A stretch of DNA of 64,000 nt from Bacillus sp. FJAT-44742. Its GTDB lineage: Bacteria; Bacillota; Bacilli; Bacillales; Marinococcaceae. The stretch's first letter is position 1. The number at the start of each line of letters is the position of its first letter. Both the position numbers and the translations under genes were made by a program. Shown here piece by piece: positions 41,318 through 50,545 of this stretch. The stretch is taken from contig NZ_KZ454936.1 of NCBI RefSeq assembly GCF_002797315.1, positions 1,177,133-1,241,132 on the forward strand. The letters run 5' to 3'. The notes beneath the pieces were generated by a model that saw only the letters and a list, made by a program, of their open reading frames with translations, was not told the origin of the DNA and did not search any database.

Positions 41318-42028
41318 TTGATTTTAGATTACCCGACTACCACACAAGATGAAGTGGAAAAAGTTAATGAGGAATTAGACGGCAGGAATGCGTTGGACAT
41401 TGTGAAATGGGGATATGAAACGTACGGTGACGATCTTGTGTACGCATGCAGTCTTGGAGCCGAGGGGATGGTTCTCCTTGATCTTATCAATCGAGTGAAA
41501 CCGGGAGCAAGAGTAGTCTTTCTTGATACAGACTTTCACTTTAAGCAGACTTACGATCTACTGAAAAAAGTGAGAGAATATTTTCCGGATCTTTCGATAG
41601 AGTCCATTAAGCCTGAGCTTTCCGTGAAGGAGCAGTCTGAACAGTACGGTGATAAACTATGGGAAACAGCTCCTGATAAATGCTGTGCTTTGCGAAAGCT
41701 GGAACCATTGGAAAAAGAGTTGTCCAAGCATAAAGCCTGGATGTCTGGCTTGCGTCGAGAACAGTCTCCAACCCGAAAGAATACGCAATTTGTCAATATT
41801 GACAATCGTTTTCAATCCATTAAAATTGCTCCCCTGATTCATTGGACCTGGGATGAGGTATGGGAGCATATTAAAGAAAATAACCTTCCTTATAACATTC
41901 TTCATGACCAGAACTTTCCAAGCATCGGCTGCTTTCATTGTACGTCAGCTGTACTTGATGGGCAGGATTCAAGAAGCGGAAGATGGAGCGGCAGCGGTAA
42001 AACAGAATGCGGACTTCATAAGGAATAA
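41318..42028 (+). CDS. cysH: APS/PAPS reductase (thioredoxin-dependent), Fe-S type
   Basis: 236 residues, TTG start with GGAGGTGA. The P-loop-like ACSLGAEGMVLLDL binds the sulfonucleotide. The two cysteine pairs DKCCALRKLEPL and GCFHCTS, ligands of the [4Fe-4S] cluster, mark the APS-reducing type. The C-terminal KTECGLH carries the catalytic cysteine. It reduces adenylyl sulfate to sulfite in sulfate assimilation. The rest of the pathway is not in the window. The redox-type Rrf2 gene 700 bp upstream could be related, but no shared operator is seen. Confidence 0.92.
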   Translation: MILDYPTTTQDEVEKVNEELDGRNALDIVKWGYETYGDDLVYACSLGAEGMVLLDLINRVKPGARVVFLDTDFHFKQTYDLLKKVREYFPDLSIESIKPELSVKEQSEQYGDKLWETAPDKCCALRKLEPLEKELSKHKAWMSGLRREQSPTRKNTQFVNIDNRFQSIKIAPLIHWTWDEVWEHIKENNLPYNILHDQNFPSIGCFHCTSAVLDGQDSRSGRWSGSGKTECGLHKE

Positions 42029-42030
42029 GT

Positions 42031-42070
42031 AAAGAAGCGATCCTCTTTTGAGAGATCGCTTCTTTTGATA
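42031..42070 (+). terminator. Terminator after cysH
   Basis: AGAAGCGATC / GATCGCTTCT stem with TTTT tail. Confidence 0.85.
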
Positions 42071-42083
42071 TGGAAAGTGAGAA

Positions 42084-42446
42084 TTATCTGCTTTGGGCAA
42101 AGATGGTATAAATTACGTCTTCTGTCTCCAACTTGACTCCGTTGTTGTCTTTTTCGGTTTTTATCTCTCCACCTAATGGAATCTCGTATACATCACTAGG
42201 GAGATCAGTTGGTCCTTCATCAGTTTGAACTGTACCGGATCCATGAAGAATGATTTCTTTAGATGGAATGTAATCATCAATGGACGCTTTATTGTTTTTG
42301 ACGTCTACAGAATCTAACGTAAACCGGACATTATCTGTATTCATCACTTCATCTTTCCCGGTTTCCAGTTCTTCTTTTTTGATAAAAAGGATATTTCCTT
42401 TTTGGGATTCCAGCCATTGTGATACTTGATCTATTTGCTGATCCAA
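42084..42446 (-). CDS. Protein of unknown function
   Basis: 120 residues, TTG start 8 bp behind AAAGGAGG. N-terminal helix (QQIDQVSQWLESQKG), then beta-rich sequence with DNVRFTLDSVDVKNN and VYEIPLGGEIKTEKDNNG. Acidic, soluble, no signal peptide. No family recognised. Convergent with cysH. Confidence 0.6.
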   Translation of the reverse strand: MDQQIDQVSQWLESQKGNILFIKKEELETGKDEVMNTDNVRFTLDSVDVKNNKASIDDYIPSKEIILHGSGTVQTDEGPTDLPSDVYEIPLGGEIKTEKDNNGVKLETEDVIYTIFAQSR

Positions 42447-42627
42447 TTCATAAGCCTCCTTTAGTGAAATTTTCCATTCCTTTATCTTTACCCCAATATG
42501 ACCATTTCATTCCTGAAAAGAAGTCAGGAAAAGGTAAATGTCGGCTGTAAATGAAGGGCTCTTAATTCCTTACCCTATGGCTTTCATATGTTAAACAGAA
42601 ATGAAGCCAAAGGAGGGAAATACGGTA

Positions 42628-42668
42628 AAAAAAAGCACAAGGCTCCAAAATGGAGCCCGTGCTCGTTA
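42628..42668 (-). terminator. Terminator after guaC
   Basis: On the minus strand GAGCAC-GG-GCTCCA pairs with TGGAGC-CTT-GTGC and is followed by eight T. Confidence 0.85.
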
Positions 42669-42723
42669 AAATATCGTAAGCTAGGTTGGTTATCTCCCAA
42701 AAGGGGAGAAATTAACGTAGTTG

Positions 42724-43707
42724 TTAAAATACTTTGTCACCATTAAAGATAGAATTCTTTACGATTACATAGTCCACGGTACGAATTGATTCCAGCTTAT
42801 TTCCTCCGGCATAGGAGATTGCTGATTGAAGATCCTGCTCCATTTCAGTTAATGTATCATGAAGAGATCCTTTGTGCTCAACGTACATTTTCTTGCCTTC
42901 CACGTTTCTTTTTTCCCCTTTTTGGTACTCTGAAGCTGAACCAAAATATTCTTTGTAAAGATTTCCGTCTTTTTCAACTGTTTCACCAGGAGATTCTTCA
43001 TGACCGGCAAATAGAGAACCGATCATAACCATTGTTGCACCAAAGCGTACAGATTTAGCAATATCACCATGAGTCCGAATCCCGCCATCGGCTATTATTG
43101 GCTTACTTGCAGCTTTAGCACACCAGCGAAGGGCTGCCAGCTGCCAGCCGCCAGTTCCAAACCCTGTTTTAATTTTGGTAATACATACTTTTCCTGGGCC
43201 AATCCCCACTTTTGTCGCATCTGCACCAGCGTGCTCTAATTCTCTTACTGCTTCCGGTGTACCGACATTTCCAGCAATGACAAAGCTCTCAGGGAGGTGC
43301 TTTTTAATGTGCTGAATCATGTTGATGACAGAGTTTGAATGGCCATGGGCAATATCTATGGTGATGAACTCAGGAGAAAGTTCTTCAGCTTTTAGCTGTT
43401 CAATGAAAGAGTACTCTTCCTCCTGGACTCCAACACTAATTGAGGCAATTAATCCACTTTCTTTCATATCTTTAATAAAATCTATCCGAGTTTCTGGTTC
43501 GAAACGATGCATTACATAAAAGTAATCGTTTTCAGCTAGGAACCTTGCGATCTGTTCGTCTATGATTGTCTGCATGTTTGCTGGTACAACAGGCAGCTTA
43601 AAGCTATGCCCGCCTAGAGTAACGGTTGTATCACATTCAGAACGGCTGTTAACTACACATTTTGCAGGAATTAATTGAATGTCTTCATAATCAAATACAT
43701 TGTCCAT
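42724..43707 (-). CDS. guaC: GMP reductase
   Basis: 327 residues, normal for the GuaC2 type. IMPDH/GMPR barrel: [12 protein letters not shown] at the start, [17 protein letters not shown] with the catalytic cysteine near 174, and [17 protein letters not shown] plus [14 protein letters not shown] for phosphate binding. It converts GMP to IMP and ammonia with NADPH. The ATG has AGGAGTG upstream and follows a conspicuous hairpin in the 5' leader. Single gene with terminator. Confidence 0.93.
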   Translation of the reverse strand: MDNVFDYEDIQLIPAKCVVNSRSECDTTVTLGGHSFKLPVVPANMQTIIDEQIARFLAENDYFYVMHRFEPETRIDFIKDMKESGLIASISVGVQEEEYSFIEQLKAEELSPEFITIDIAHGHSNSVINMIQHIKKHLPESFVIAGNVGTPEAVRELEHAGADATKVGIGPGKVCITKIKTGFGTGGWQLAALRWCAKAASKPIIADGGIRTHGDIAKSVRFGATMVMIGSLFAGHEESPGETVEKDGNLYKEYFGSASEYQKGEKRNVEGKKMYVEHKGSLHDTLTEMEQDLQSAISYAGGNKLESIRTVDYVIVKNSIFNGDKVF

Positions 43708-43727
43708 AATTTACACTCCTAAAAACG

Positions 43728-43783
43728 AATGATGTAGAGTAAGGGACTTTTAATTGTTCGTCCCTTAGGTAATTTACATCATT
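43728..43783 (-). promoter_or_regulatory. Structured leader hairpin upstream of guaC
   Basis: Reading the minus strand: AATGATGTA, seven unpaired bases, TAAGGGAC, a 12-base loop, GTCCCTTA, three unpaired bases, TACATCATT. Two perfect helices (9 and 8 bp) are separated by an asymmetric internal loop (AATTACC against CTC). It ends 20 bp before the ATG. It does not fit the purine riboswitch consensus. Candidate cis-regulatory RNA or operator. Confidence 0.55.
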
Positions 43784-43892
43784 TCACGAAAGATGTCAAA
43801 GCCTTTTTGTAATATTGTTAGGATTTAACCTTACGTTAACCAGAAAATAGAGCTTAAAAGTTTTAATTCCCTAGAAAAAACAGATACGCCAT

Positions 43893-44154
43893 GGTGCCAG
43901 GCACCGCTGCCTGGATGTAACATAAATGAAGAGGATCCCGTGATGTAATGGGGAAGTTATGTTACAGAGAATAGTGGTGCCAGGCACCGCTTCCTGGATG
44001 TAACAGAAATCGAGAGGAACCTGTGATGTAGTGGGGAAGTTATGTTACAGAGAATAGTGGTGCCAGGCACCGCTGCCTGGATGTAACATAAATGAAGAGG
44101 AACCCGTGATGTAGTGGGGAAGTTATGTTACAGAGAATAGTGGTGCCAGGCACC
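43893..44154. repeat. 83-bp tandem repeat, three full units plus a partial fourth
   Basis: Units begin at 43893, 43976, 44059 and 44142, spaced exactly 83 bp. Each starts with the palindrome GGTGCCAGGCACC, then GCTGCCTGG, then TGTAACATAA and, 31 bases later, its inverse TTATGTTACA. Unit 2 has TGTAACAGAA and TTCCTGG in place of these. Units are about 90-95 percent alike. The fourth unit is cut after the palindrome. Confidence 0.92.
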
Positions 44155-44180
44155 CTCATAGGCACCCTCATAAGGCACCT
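44150..44180. repeat. Short direct repeats at the end of the tandem array
   Basis: GGCACCCTCATA occurs twice in a row followed by AGGCACCTTA, apparently broken copies of the palindrome's right arm. Confidence 0.6.
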
Positions 44181-44318
44181 TAGAATAATCTTCTGCCTTG
44201 GGTGTAAACTAACCCCGTCTAACTGTTATGTATAAGCATATTGTTTGTCGGTTCTTTTCCTAAGGTCGTAAAATTAGGGTGCAACGTTAAAAAACAACAC
44301 GTAGGAGGGGCTATTCAC

Positions 44319-44984
44319 ATGGCTAATAAACGAGTATTAATGGTAGTAACAAATCATACAACGATCTCAGCCGATCATAAAACCGGCCTTTGGTTAGAGG
44401 AGTTTGCTGTGCCGTATAATATCTTTAAGGAAAAAGGTTACGAGGTCAAGGTAACCAGCATTAAAGGCGGAGAGGTGCCTCTTGACCCAAACAGTATTCC
44501 TGAAGAGAAAAATGAAAAATGGCATGAGGCTGAAGAGGAATTAAAAAACACTGCAAAATTAAGCAGTGACGATGCCAATGGCTTTGACGCTGTTTTCCTG
44601 CCTGGAGGCCATGGAACCATGTTTGACTTTCCGGAGAATGAAACCCTGCAGCAGGTTCTACAGGAATTTGCAGAAGAAGACAAAGTCATTGGCTCTGTAT
44701 GCCACGGACCAGCTGGTCTGGTTAATGTCACCTATAAGGATGGCACTCCACTAGTTAAAGGGAAGAAAGTGAATGCCTTTACGGATGAGGAAGAAAGAGG
44801 TATGAAGCTGGAAAAAGAAATGCCATTTTTACTTGAATCAAAGCTCCGTGAAAAAGGAGGAGAATTTGTTTCAGGGGAAAGCTGGAAGGATTTCTCCGTC
44901 CGCGATGGAAACCTGGTAACAGGACAAAACCCTATGTCCAGTGAAAGTGCCGCCCATAAAGTGGTAGAAGCCATAGAAAGTTAA
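44319..44984 (+). CDS. DJ-1/PfpI-family protein (type 1 glutamine amidotransferase-like, Hsp31 type)
   Basis: 221 residues from ATG 44319 with GGAGGGG upstream. FLPGGHGTMFDFPEN carries the acidic and oxyanion residues and GSVCHGPAGLVN the nucleophile cysteine with its histidine, as in Hsp31/glyoxalase III proteins. Also HKTGLWLEEFAVPY near the start. Known relatives detoxify methylglyoxal or act as stress chaperones. Single gene. Confidence 0.88.
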   Translation: MANKRVLMVVTNHTTISADHKTGLWLEEFAVPYNIFKEKGYEVKVTSIKGGEVPLDPNSIPEEKNEKWHEAEEELKNTAKLSSDDANGFDAVFLPGGHGTMFDFPENETLQQVLQEFAEEDKVIGSVCHGPAGLVNVTYKDGTPLVKGKKVNAFTDEEERGMKLEKEMPFLLESKLREKGGEFVSGESWKDFSVRDGNLVTGQNPMSSESAAHKVVEAIES

Positions 44985-45013
44985 GAGCAGGAAGCGTATA
45001 ATATCATTGGGAA

Positions 45014-45048
45014 GGGAACTCCTAATATAAGGGAGTTTCCTTTTTTAT
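45014..45048 (+). terminator. Terminator after the DJ-1/PfpI gene
   Basis: GGGAACTCC / GGGAGTTTCC stem followed by six T. Confidence 0.75.
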
Positions 45049-45083
45049 AAGCAATTACAAATAAAAAAACGAGGAGGTAAATG

Positions 45084-45374
45084 ATGTATATCGTCCATGT
45101 ATCTATGAAAGTGAAAGAAGATGAAGTCAACAATTTTATTGAGGTGGTAGAAGACAACCGAAAGCACAGCATTGAGGAAGAAGGAATCGTTCAGTTTGAC
45201 GTCTTTCAAGAAAAGGAGGAACCCTCCCGCTTTTTAATTATTGAAGTCTATAAAGCACCTGAAGACCAGGCAAAGCACCGTGAAACAGAACATTTTGCAC
45301 GGTTTAAAGAAAGAGTTCCTGAATTGCTTGAAGAGCCTTATACAATTACTACATATAATAATGTATTTGCGTAA
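45084..45374 (+). CDS. Antibiotic biosynthesis monooxygenase-family protein (putative quinol monooxygenase)
   Basis: 96 residues; ATG 45084 stands 7 bp behind GAGGAGG (the ATG at 45081 is closer). ABM-type dimeric alpha/beta barrel half: YIVHVSMKVKEDEVNNFIEV, GIVQFDVFQEKEEPSRFLII, then KHRETEHFARFKE. B. subtilis relatives are linked to quinone or dicarbonyl stress. The neighbouring DJ-1 family gene fits an electrophile-defence role. Confidence 0.82.
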   Translation: MYIVHVSMKVKEDEVNNFIEVVEDNRKHSIEEEGIVQFDVFQEKEEPSRFLIIEVYKAPEDQAKHRETEHFARFKERVPELLEEPYTITTYNNVFA

Positions 45375-45566
45375 GGGCAGCGAGGGGCCACAGACAGTTA
45401 CATCACTTTGTTATACCAGGCTGAATTTCTATGCCTGGTATTTTTTCTTTCTTGTTCTAGGAGAAGGGGGCGGACATATATTTTTCTCAGGGTGAAAGAG
45501 ACCTGAAGGGGATGTGAAAGGATGTAAGTAAAAAGAGACAACACATATTGAGGGGAGGAATGAAGG

Positions 45567-46496
45567 ATGGCACTGGATCCACAGTCTAAAGATCTTTTAA
45601 AACAGATAAAGGCAGCTGGCAGACCGCCGACACATGCTTTAACACCAGCGGAGGCAAGGGCAGCAACTGATTTCTCAAGTTTCTCTGGAGAGCCAGAGCA
45701 TGTAGGGAAGGTAGAAAACAAATTGATACCAGGCCCTGAAGGACAGATACCCATACGTATCTACACTCCAGAAGGGGAAGGGCCATTTCCTGCCTTGGTT
45801 TACTTTCATGGTGGAGGGTGGGTAGCAGGGGATCTCGATGGAGTAGACGTGTCATGCCGTTTACTTACTAATCGCGCTCATTGTATAGTCATATCTGTAG
45901 ACTACAGGCTTGCTCCTGAGCATAAATACCCTGCAGCCGTGGAAGATGCCTACGCCGCTGTAAAATGGACAGCTGAGCAAGGGCACACTATACGAGCGGA
46001 CCCGGAATGGATAGCTGTAGGCGGGGACAGTGCCGGCGGAAATCTTGCTGCCGTTGTATCCTTAATGGCAAGGGACAAACAAGAAGTGTCTTTGAGGTAT
46101 CAGATGCTAATTTATCCTGTAACCCATCATGCCTATACTACAAGGTCATATGAAGAAAACGGTGACGGGTACCTTTTGACAAAAGACACGATGAAATGGT
46201 GCTGGGATCATTACTTAAACAGCCCAGAAGAAGGAAGGGAGCCATATGCTTCCCCTTTGCTTGCAAAAGATCTAACGGGGCTGCCTCCAGCCTTAGTTGT
46301 TACTGCCGGTTTCGATCCCCTTCGTGATGAGGGGAGAGCGTATGCTGAACGTCTGAAACACGCCGGTGTCTATGTAGAAGAGGCTCATTATGACGAGTTG
46401 ATGCATGGCTTCTTTTGGATGCCAGGGGTTATAGATCAAGGAAAGAAAAGTATTGAGAAGGCAGCAGTTTCTTTGAAACAGGCTTTTAACAAGTAG
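45567..46496 (+). CDS. Alpha/beta hydrolase (hormone-sensitive lipase family esterase)
   Basis: 309 residues. HSL signature YFHGGGWVAGDLDG (oxyanion hole), nucleophile in VGGDSAGGNLAAV, acid in VTAGFDPLRDEGRAY and histidine in DELMHGFFWMPG. These are cytoplasmic carboxylesterases for short and medium acyl chains. GGGGAGG precedes the ATG. No partner genes. Confidence 0.9.
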   Translation: MALDPQSKDLLKQIKAAGRPPTHALTPAEARAATDFSSFSGEPEHVGKVENKLIPGPEGQIPIRIYTPEGEGPFPALVYFHGGGWVAGDLDGVDVSCRLLTNRAHCIVISVDYRLAPEHKYPAAVEDAYAAVKWTAEQGHTIRADPEWIAVGGDSAGGNLAAVVSLMARDKQEVSLRYQMLIYPVTHHAYTTRSYEENGDGYLLTKDTMKWCWDHYLNSPEEGREPYASPLLAKDLTGLPPALVVTAGFDPLRDEGRAYAERLKHAGVYVEEAHYDELMHGFFWMPGVIDQGKKSIEKAAVSLKQAFNK

Positions 46497-46518
46497 CTGC
46501 CTGCAATCAATTAATAAG

Positions 46519-46556
46519 GGACACTTCCTATTGTAAAAAAGTGTCCCTTATTTTGT
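46519..46556. terminator. Bidirectional terminator
   Basis: AAGGGACACTT / AAGTGTCCCTT perfect stem between convergent genes. Confidence 0.85.
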
Positions 46557-47097
46557 TTATGGATGATGGCCCGGAGCGATTAACGCACCAAAGTAGCTGT
46601 CATCTTCAGGCTCGCCTTCTAAAATGAGAATAAAGGTTCCAGCCTCCTCTTCCCTGAAGGGGTTGTAGTCTTCCAACTTCTCAAAGGAATCTGCCACCAA
46701 ATCACTTTGGTAAACAAGGACTTTTCTGAAATAATCAGGCTCTTCATAAGCATCTACTTCCACTGCATCCTCAGGCATCATACCCCGAAGTTCCTCAAGC
46801 ACTTCACTTTCCGTTCTTCTTGGTTCATCAGTCATTTCAAATTGGGCAGTAACTGAATTTGCTATGCCTTCCAGAAAAGAAACGAGAATGTAATCATCAT
46901 GGTAACTGATAAGCGTATCACCCTCCTGTGTAGGCTCCCCGTAATTCTCCTCAAACACTTCTTTTCCATCACCGATGCTCCCTGTTTCGCTCACTTTCTC
47001 TTTCTTCTGCTGATGTTTCTTCAGAACTGCCGTCCCCGCACGCTGTTAACAGGACTAAGGCAGACAGTCCAAAGGTTAGCCATTTCTCTTTCATCAT
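46557..47097 (-). pseudogene. Lipoprotein gene with a one-base frameshift after the signal peptide
   Basis: From ATG 47097 (AGGGGG upstream) the frame codes MMKEKWLTFGLSALVLLTAC, a clean lipoprotein signal peptide, then GDGSSEETSAEER and a stop soon after. The remaining 145 codons are in another frame beginning at GTG 46994 (SETGSIGDGKEVFEENYGEP), with no ribosome site of its own. Removing one A from the run at 46995-46997 joins the two into a protein of about 180 residues. The mature part is acidic and of unknown family. True mutation or sequence error. Confidence 0.72.
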
Positions 47098-47286
47098 GCG
47101 TCCCCCTGCTTTCCATTTATGTAACTACGAATATTATATTAGTATAATTATCATCAGAAAATATAACAAGCTGTTTCAAAGTGTATCAGCAAAAAAAGAG
47201 CGGGTGAGCATATTTCTTGTTTCAAAATACAGTGGTGTTAAACTAAAAACTTAAATATCTACTATACATTGAAAGGATGAGTCACC

Positions 47287-48738
47287 TTGACTTTGCACCT
47301 AGATCTACAATACATCGATGGAAACTGGAAAGAAGGCAGCAGTGAGAAAACGATAGAAAACAATAATCCTTTCTCAAATGAAAGAATTTCCACTATAAAA
47401 TCAGCATCTGAAAAAGAGGTAAATGAAGCATATTCTGCAGCAGCCCATGCTCAAAAGGAGTGGGCTGTTTATACACCTGCAGAAAAGCAAGGATACTTTG
47501 AAAAACTGCTTCAGGTACTTAAAGAAGAAAAAGATTTGATTACAGAGTGGCTGGTAAAAGAATCAGGCAGTACGAGAATAAAAGCAGAAGCTGAGTTTGG
47601 GGCAGCTTATGAAGTAACAAGAGAAGCCCTTTCCTTTCCTTCACGAATGAATGGACAAATTCTACCTTCTAATGTTCCAAATAAAGAGAATTACGTATAC
47701 CGTCGTCCCAAAGGAGTCGTTGGAGTCATCGGCCCGTGGAATTTTCCGTTCCATCTATCTATGCGCTCTGTGGCACCTGCGCTTGCAGCAGGGAATACAG
47801 TCGTTATTAAACCGGCATCAGATACACCAATGACATCAGGACTATTATTTGGATATTTGTTTGAAAAAGCTGGGTTTCCTAAAGGAGTCGTGAATGTGGT
47901 GGTCGGCCGGGGCTCTGAAATAGGTGATGCTTTCGTCCAGCATAAGGTGCCTAAACTGATTTCCTTTACAGGTTCCACGGAGGTAGGAAGCCACCTTGCA
48001 TCCGAGGCAGGAAAGCTTCTAAAAGATACGGCCCTTGAGCTTGGCGGCAATAACGCGATGGTTGTCCTGGGTGATGCAGATGTTGACCGTGCCGTAGACG
48101 CGGCTATCTTTGGCAAGTTCCTTCATCAGGGCCAAATTTGCATGGCCCTCAATCGCATTATTGTGGATGCTTCTATTCATGATGAATTCGTAGAGAAATT
48201 TGTAAAAAGAGTAAAAGACCTTCCTTATGGAGATCCATCAAATTCATCTACGGTAGTAGGACCGCTGATTAATCACTCACAAGTGGAGCGCATTCAAAAT
48301 GAAGTAGACCGCAGTGTAAAAGAGGGAGCCAACCTTCTAACCGGCGGATCACATGAAGGAAACGTGTTTGAGCCAACAGTTGTAAGTAACGTGACAAAAG
48401 ATATGGACATTTTCCAAAATGAATTGTTTGGGCCTGTGGTTTCTATTGTTAAAGTACAGTCAGAGGAAGAAGCCATTGAAACGGCTAATGATACAATTTA
48501 CGGACTTAGCGGCTCTGTCTTTACAAAGGACCGCTTTCGGGGTATGGAGGTTGCCCGTCAAATTGAAACAGGGATGATCCATGTGAATGATCAATCCGTC
48601 AATGACGAGGCCCACGTTGCCTTTGGAGGAGAAAAGGATTCAGGGCTTGGCCGTTTTGGCGGAGTATGGGCTCTAGATAAATTTACTACTGTTCAAACTG
48701 TAAGCGTGATGTCTGGCTACAGAGAGTATCCATTTTAA
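47287..48738 (+). CDS. Aldehyde dehydrogenase (benzaldehyde/vanillin dehydrogenase type)
   Basis: 483 residues, TTG start behind AAAGGATGA. ALDH motifs: IGPWNFPFHLSMRS, the NAD-binding FTGSTEVG, catalytic glutamate in LELGGNNAMVV and catalytic cysteine in HQGQICMALNR. The sequence is most like YfmT-type enzymes acting on aromatic aldehydes. A single gene, with no aromatic degradation genes nearby, so physiological substrate is open. Confidence 0.88.
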   Translation: MTLHLDLQYIDGNWKEGSSEKTIENNNPFSNERISTIKSASEKEVNEAYSAAAHAQKEWAVYTPAEKQGYFEKLLQVLKEEKDLITEWLVKESGSTRIKAEAEFGAAYEVTREALSFPSRMNGQILPSNVPNKENYVYRRPKGVVGVIGPWNFPFHLSMRSVAPALAAGNTVVIKPASDTPMTSGLLFGYLFEKAGFPKGVVNVVVGRGSEIGDAFVQHKVPKLISFTGSTEVGSHLASEAGKLLKDTALELGGNNAMVVLGDADVDRAVDAAIFGKFLHQGQICMALNRIIVDASIHDEFVEKFVKRVKDLPYGDPSNSSTVVGPLINHSQVERIQNEVDRSVKEGANLLTGGSHEGNVFEPTVVSNVTKDMDIFQNELFGPVVSIVKVQSEEEAIETANDTIYGLSGSVFTKDRFRGMEVARQIETGMIHVNDQSVNDEAHVAFGGEKDSGLGRFGGVWALDKFTTVQTVSVMSGYREYPF

Positions 48739-48805
48739 TAACAAACCAATGATAAATTTGTTTTTGCAGCGATGTTACGTGTCTGTTGCAGACAATCAAA
48801 TCAAC

Positions 48806-48849
48806 AAAAAAACCGAGCTGGATTGGTTCATTCCAGCTCGGCTTTTTAC
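48806..48849. terminator. Bidirectional terminator
   Basis: CCGAGCTGGA / TCCAGCTCGG perfect stem with A/T runs on both sides, between convergent genes. Confidence 0.88.
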
Positions 48850-48864
48850 GTATAGACATCTTTT

Positions 48865-50433
48865 TTATTTTCTTACATTGTAGACCCAAGCACGGTCCTG
48901 ATTCATCATTTTTATAGCAGCATAGATTAACAGGAACTGAATGATAATCACAGGTAAGCCCATAAGCCCCGAAATGACTTCCAGGGGAGCGAGTCCGCCC
49001 ACTCTCATCAAAATTAAAGCTACTGCCGTAATAATAGCGGCTACAACGATACGCAGAAATTTTGAAGGTTCTGTTTTGCTCATATCTTCTGTACTTGTAT
49101 AAGCTGCAATCGTGTACGTAGTTGAATCTAGTGTTGTAGTTAAGAAGATTAACGCCACAACCATAAAGATAATCAAAGCCACTTCAGGGAGTGGAAGAGA
49201 AGAGAGTATCGCAGGAATCGCCGCCATCTCATCTCCATTTTGCACGATATCAAGGACAGCCACTTCACCAGTCAGGTACTTGTAGACACCAAGTCCGCCA
49301 AGAACCCCTGTTGCTGCCCATGAAATGAGTGTGGGAGCAAGGAAATACGTGAGGATCATCTCTTTAATGGTCCGACCACGAGAAATCTTAGCCACAAATA
49401 CACTGTGAAGCATGGCCCATGTAGCACTGTAGGCAAACCAGAAAACTGTGTTGCTCTGGATGTGACTTACGTCACCGCCGGCCAAGGACTCTGTCATGAA
49501 GCTTATTTGCAGATAGTTGGAAAGAAGGAAAGCAACACTTTCCGTAAAGTAATCAAGGATGAAAATTCCAGGACCTGCAAACATGATAAAGAGGGCAAAG
49601 GCACCGGCAAGGTACATATTGAATTTACTTAGACGCTTTATTCCTTTTTCGATCCCTACATAGGCACTGATTGAAAATAACAATACCCAGATAATCGTTA
49701 CTATAAGAGTTAAGCCAAACGTTACCTCGATATCAAGTAAGGCTGATAAATTATAAGTGACAATCGGAGCTCCTAATCCCAGAGTTACAGCTGCACCAGC
49801 AAGAATACTAATGAGGAAAATAATATCCAGAATCATTCCCCCAAAACCATCTGTAAATCGGTCTCCGAAAATCGAACGGCAGGCCTCAGAAATCCTCATA
49901 AGGGGGCGCTTTCTCACATGTAAAATGTAGCCCATAGCCGGCGCAATCATTACAAAAATTGCAAATACCTGAAAGCTCCACATGAACATACTATAGGCGT
50001 TCCCCCACAGGATGGCTTCGGTGGACTGAGGGTCTACACCAAGTGGTGGGTCTATTGCCACGGAGGACCATTCAAGCATGCCTGTCCGCATGAGTGTTGA
50101 ACCTACCCCCATGGCTACGAGAATAGAAGCATATTCAAAAAGAGTGAACCTGGGCTTTTCTGTGGGATCTCCCAATACGACATTTCCATACTTTGAAAAT
50201 GATAAATACAGTCCTGCCACAACCAGGATGGCCCCGTACCAGAGATACCCCCAGCTGAATGCCCCGACAATAGAGTCAAACACTGCGTTTAATACTTCAA
50301 GAGATCCTTCTTCATTGATTGCAAATGGGATACTGATTGCGATAATGATGAATAAGGCGGGTAAAAATATCTTATAATCTATTAATTTCAGTTTTGAATC
50401 ATTTTCTGTTTTATTTACTTTCTTCGAACTCAT
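48865..50433 (-). CDS. BCCT-family transporter with altered substrate motif
   Basis: 522 residues, twelve predicted membrane segments, FVAKISRGRTIKEM (the conserved loop of the family) present. In betaine carriers the helix before that loop reads roughly WWISWSPFVG; here it is YSATWAMLHSVFV, so most of the aromatic box is gone. The glycine stretch of the first repeat is also changed (AMGVGSTLMRTG). The protein therefore belongs to BCCT but probably does not carry glycine betaine in the usual way. GGAGAAATTGG precedes the ATG. Confidence 0.85.
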   Translation of the reverse strand: MSSKKVNKTENDSKLKLIDYKIFLPALFIIIAISIPFAINEEGSLEVLNAVFDSIVGAFSWGYLWYGAILVVAGLYLSFSKYGNVVLGDPTEKPRFTLFEYASILVAMGVGSTLMRTGMLEWSSVAIDPPLGVDPQSTEAILWGNAYSMFMWSFQVFAIFVMIAPAMGYILHVRKRPLMRISEACRSIFGDRFTDGFGGMILDIIFLISILAGAAVTLGLGAPIVTYNLSALLDIEVTFGLTLIVTIIWVLLFSISAYVGIEKGIKRLSKFNMYLAGAFALFIMFAGPGIFILDYFTESVAFLLSNYLQISFMTESLAGGDVSHIQSNTVFWFAYSATWAMLHSVFVAKISRGRTIKEMILTYFLAPTLISWAATGVLGGLGVYKYLTGEVAVLDIVQNGDEMAAIPAILSSLPLPEVALIIFMVVALIFLTTTLDSTTYTIAAYTSTEDMSKTEPSKFLRIVVAAIITAVALILMRVGGLAPLEVISGLMGLPVIIIQFLLIYAAIKMMNQDRAWVYNVRK

Positions 50434-50545
50434 CCAATTTCTCCTTCATTTCTATGATTTATATTCTAAGAGGTAGGAGTATTGAAAACATATAAAAGCT
50501 GTCTTACAAGTCAACCTTTGTGTAACTTATAATTAATTATTGATT

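Noticed and set aside
43728-43783. Purine riboswitch in front of guaC
   Set aside because: The element has two stacked helices, not a three-way junction, and lacks the conserved purine-riboswitch core bases.
43893-44180. CRISPR array
   Set aside because: Units repeat over their full 83 bp; there are no unique spacers and no cas genes.
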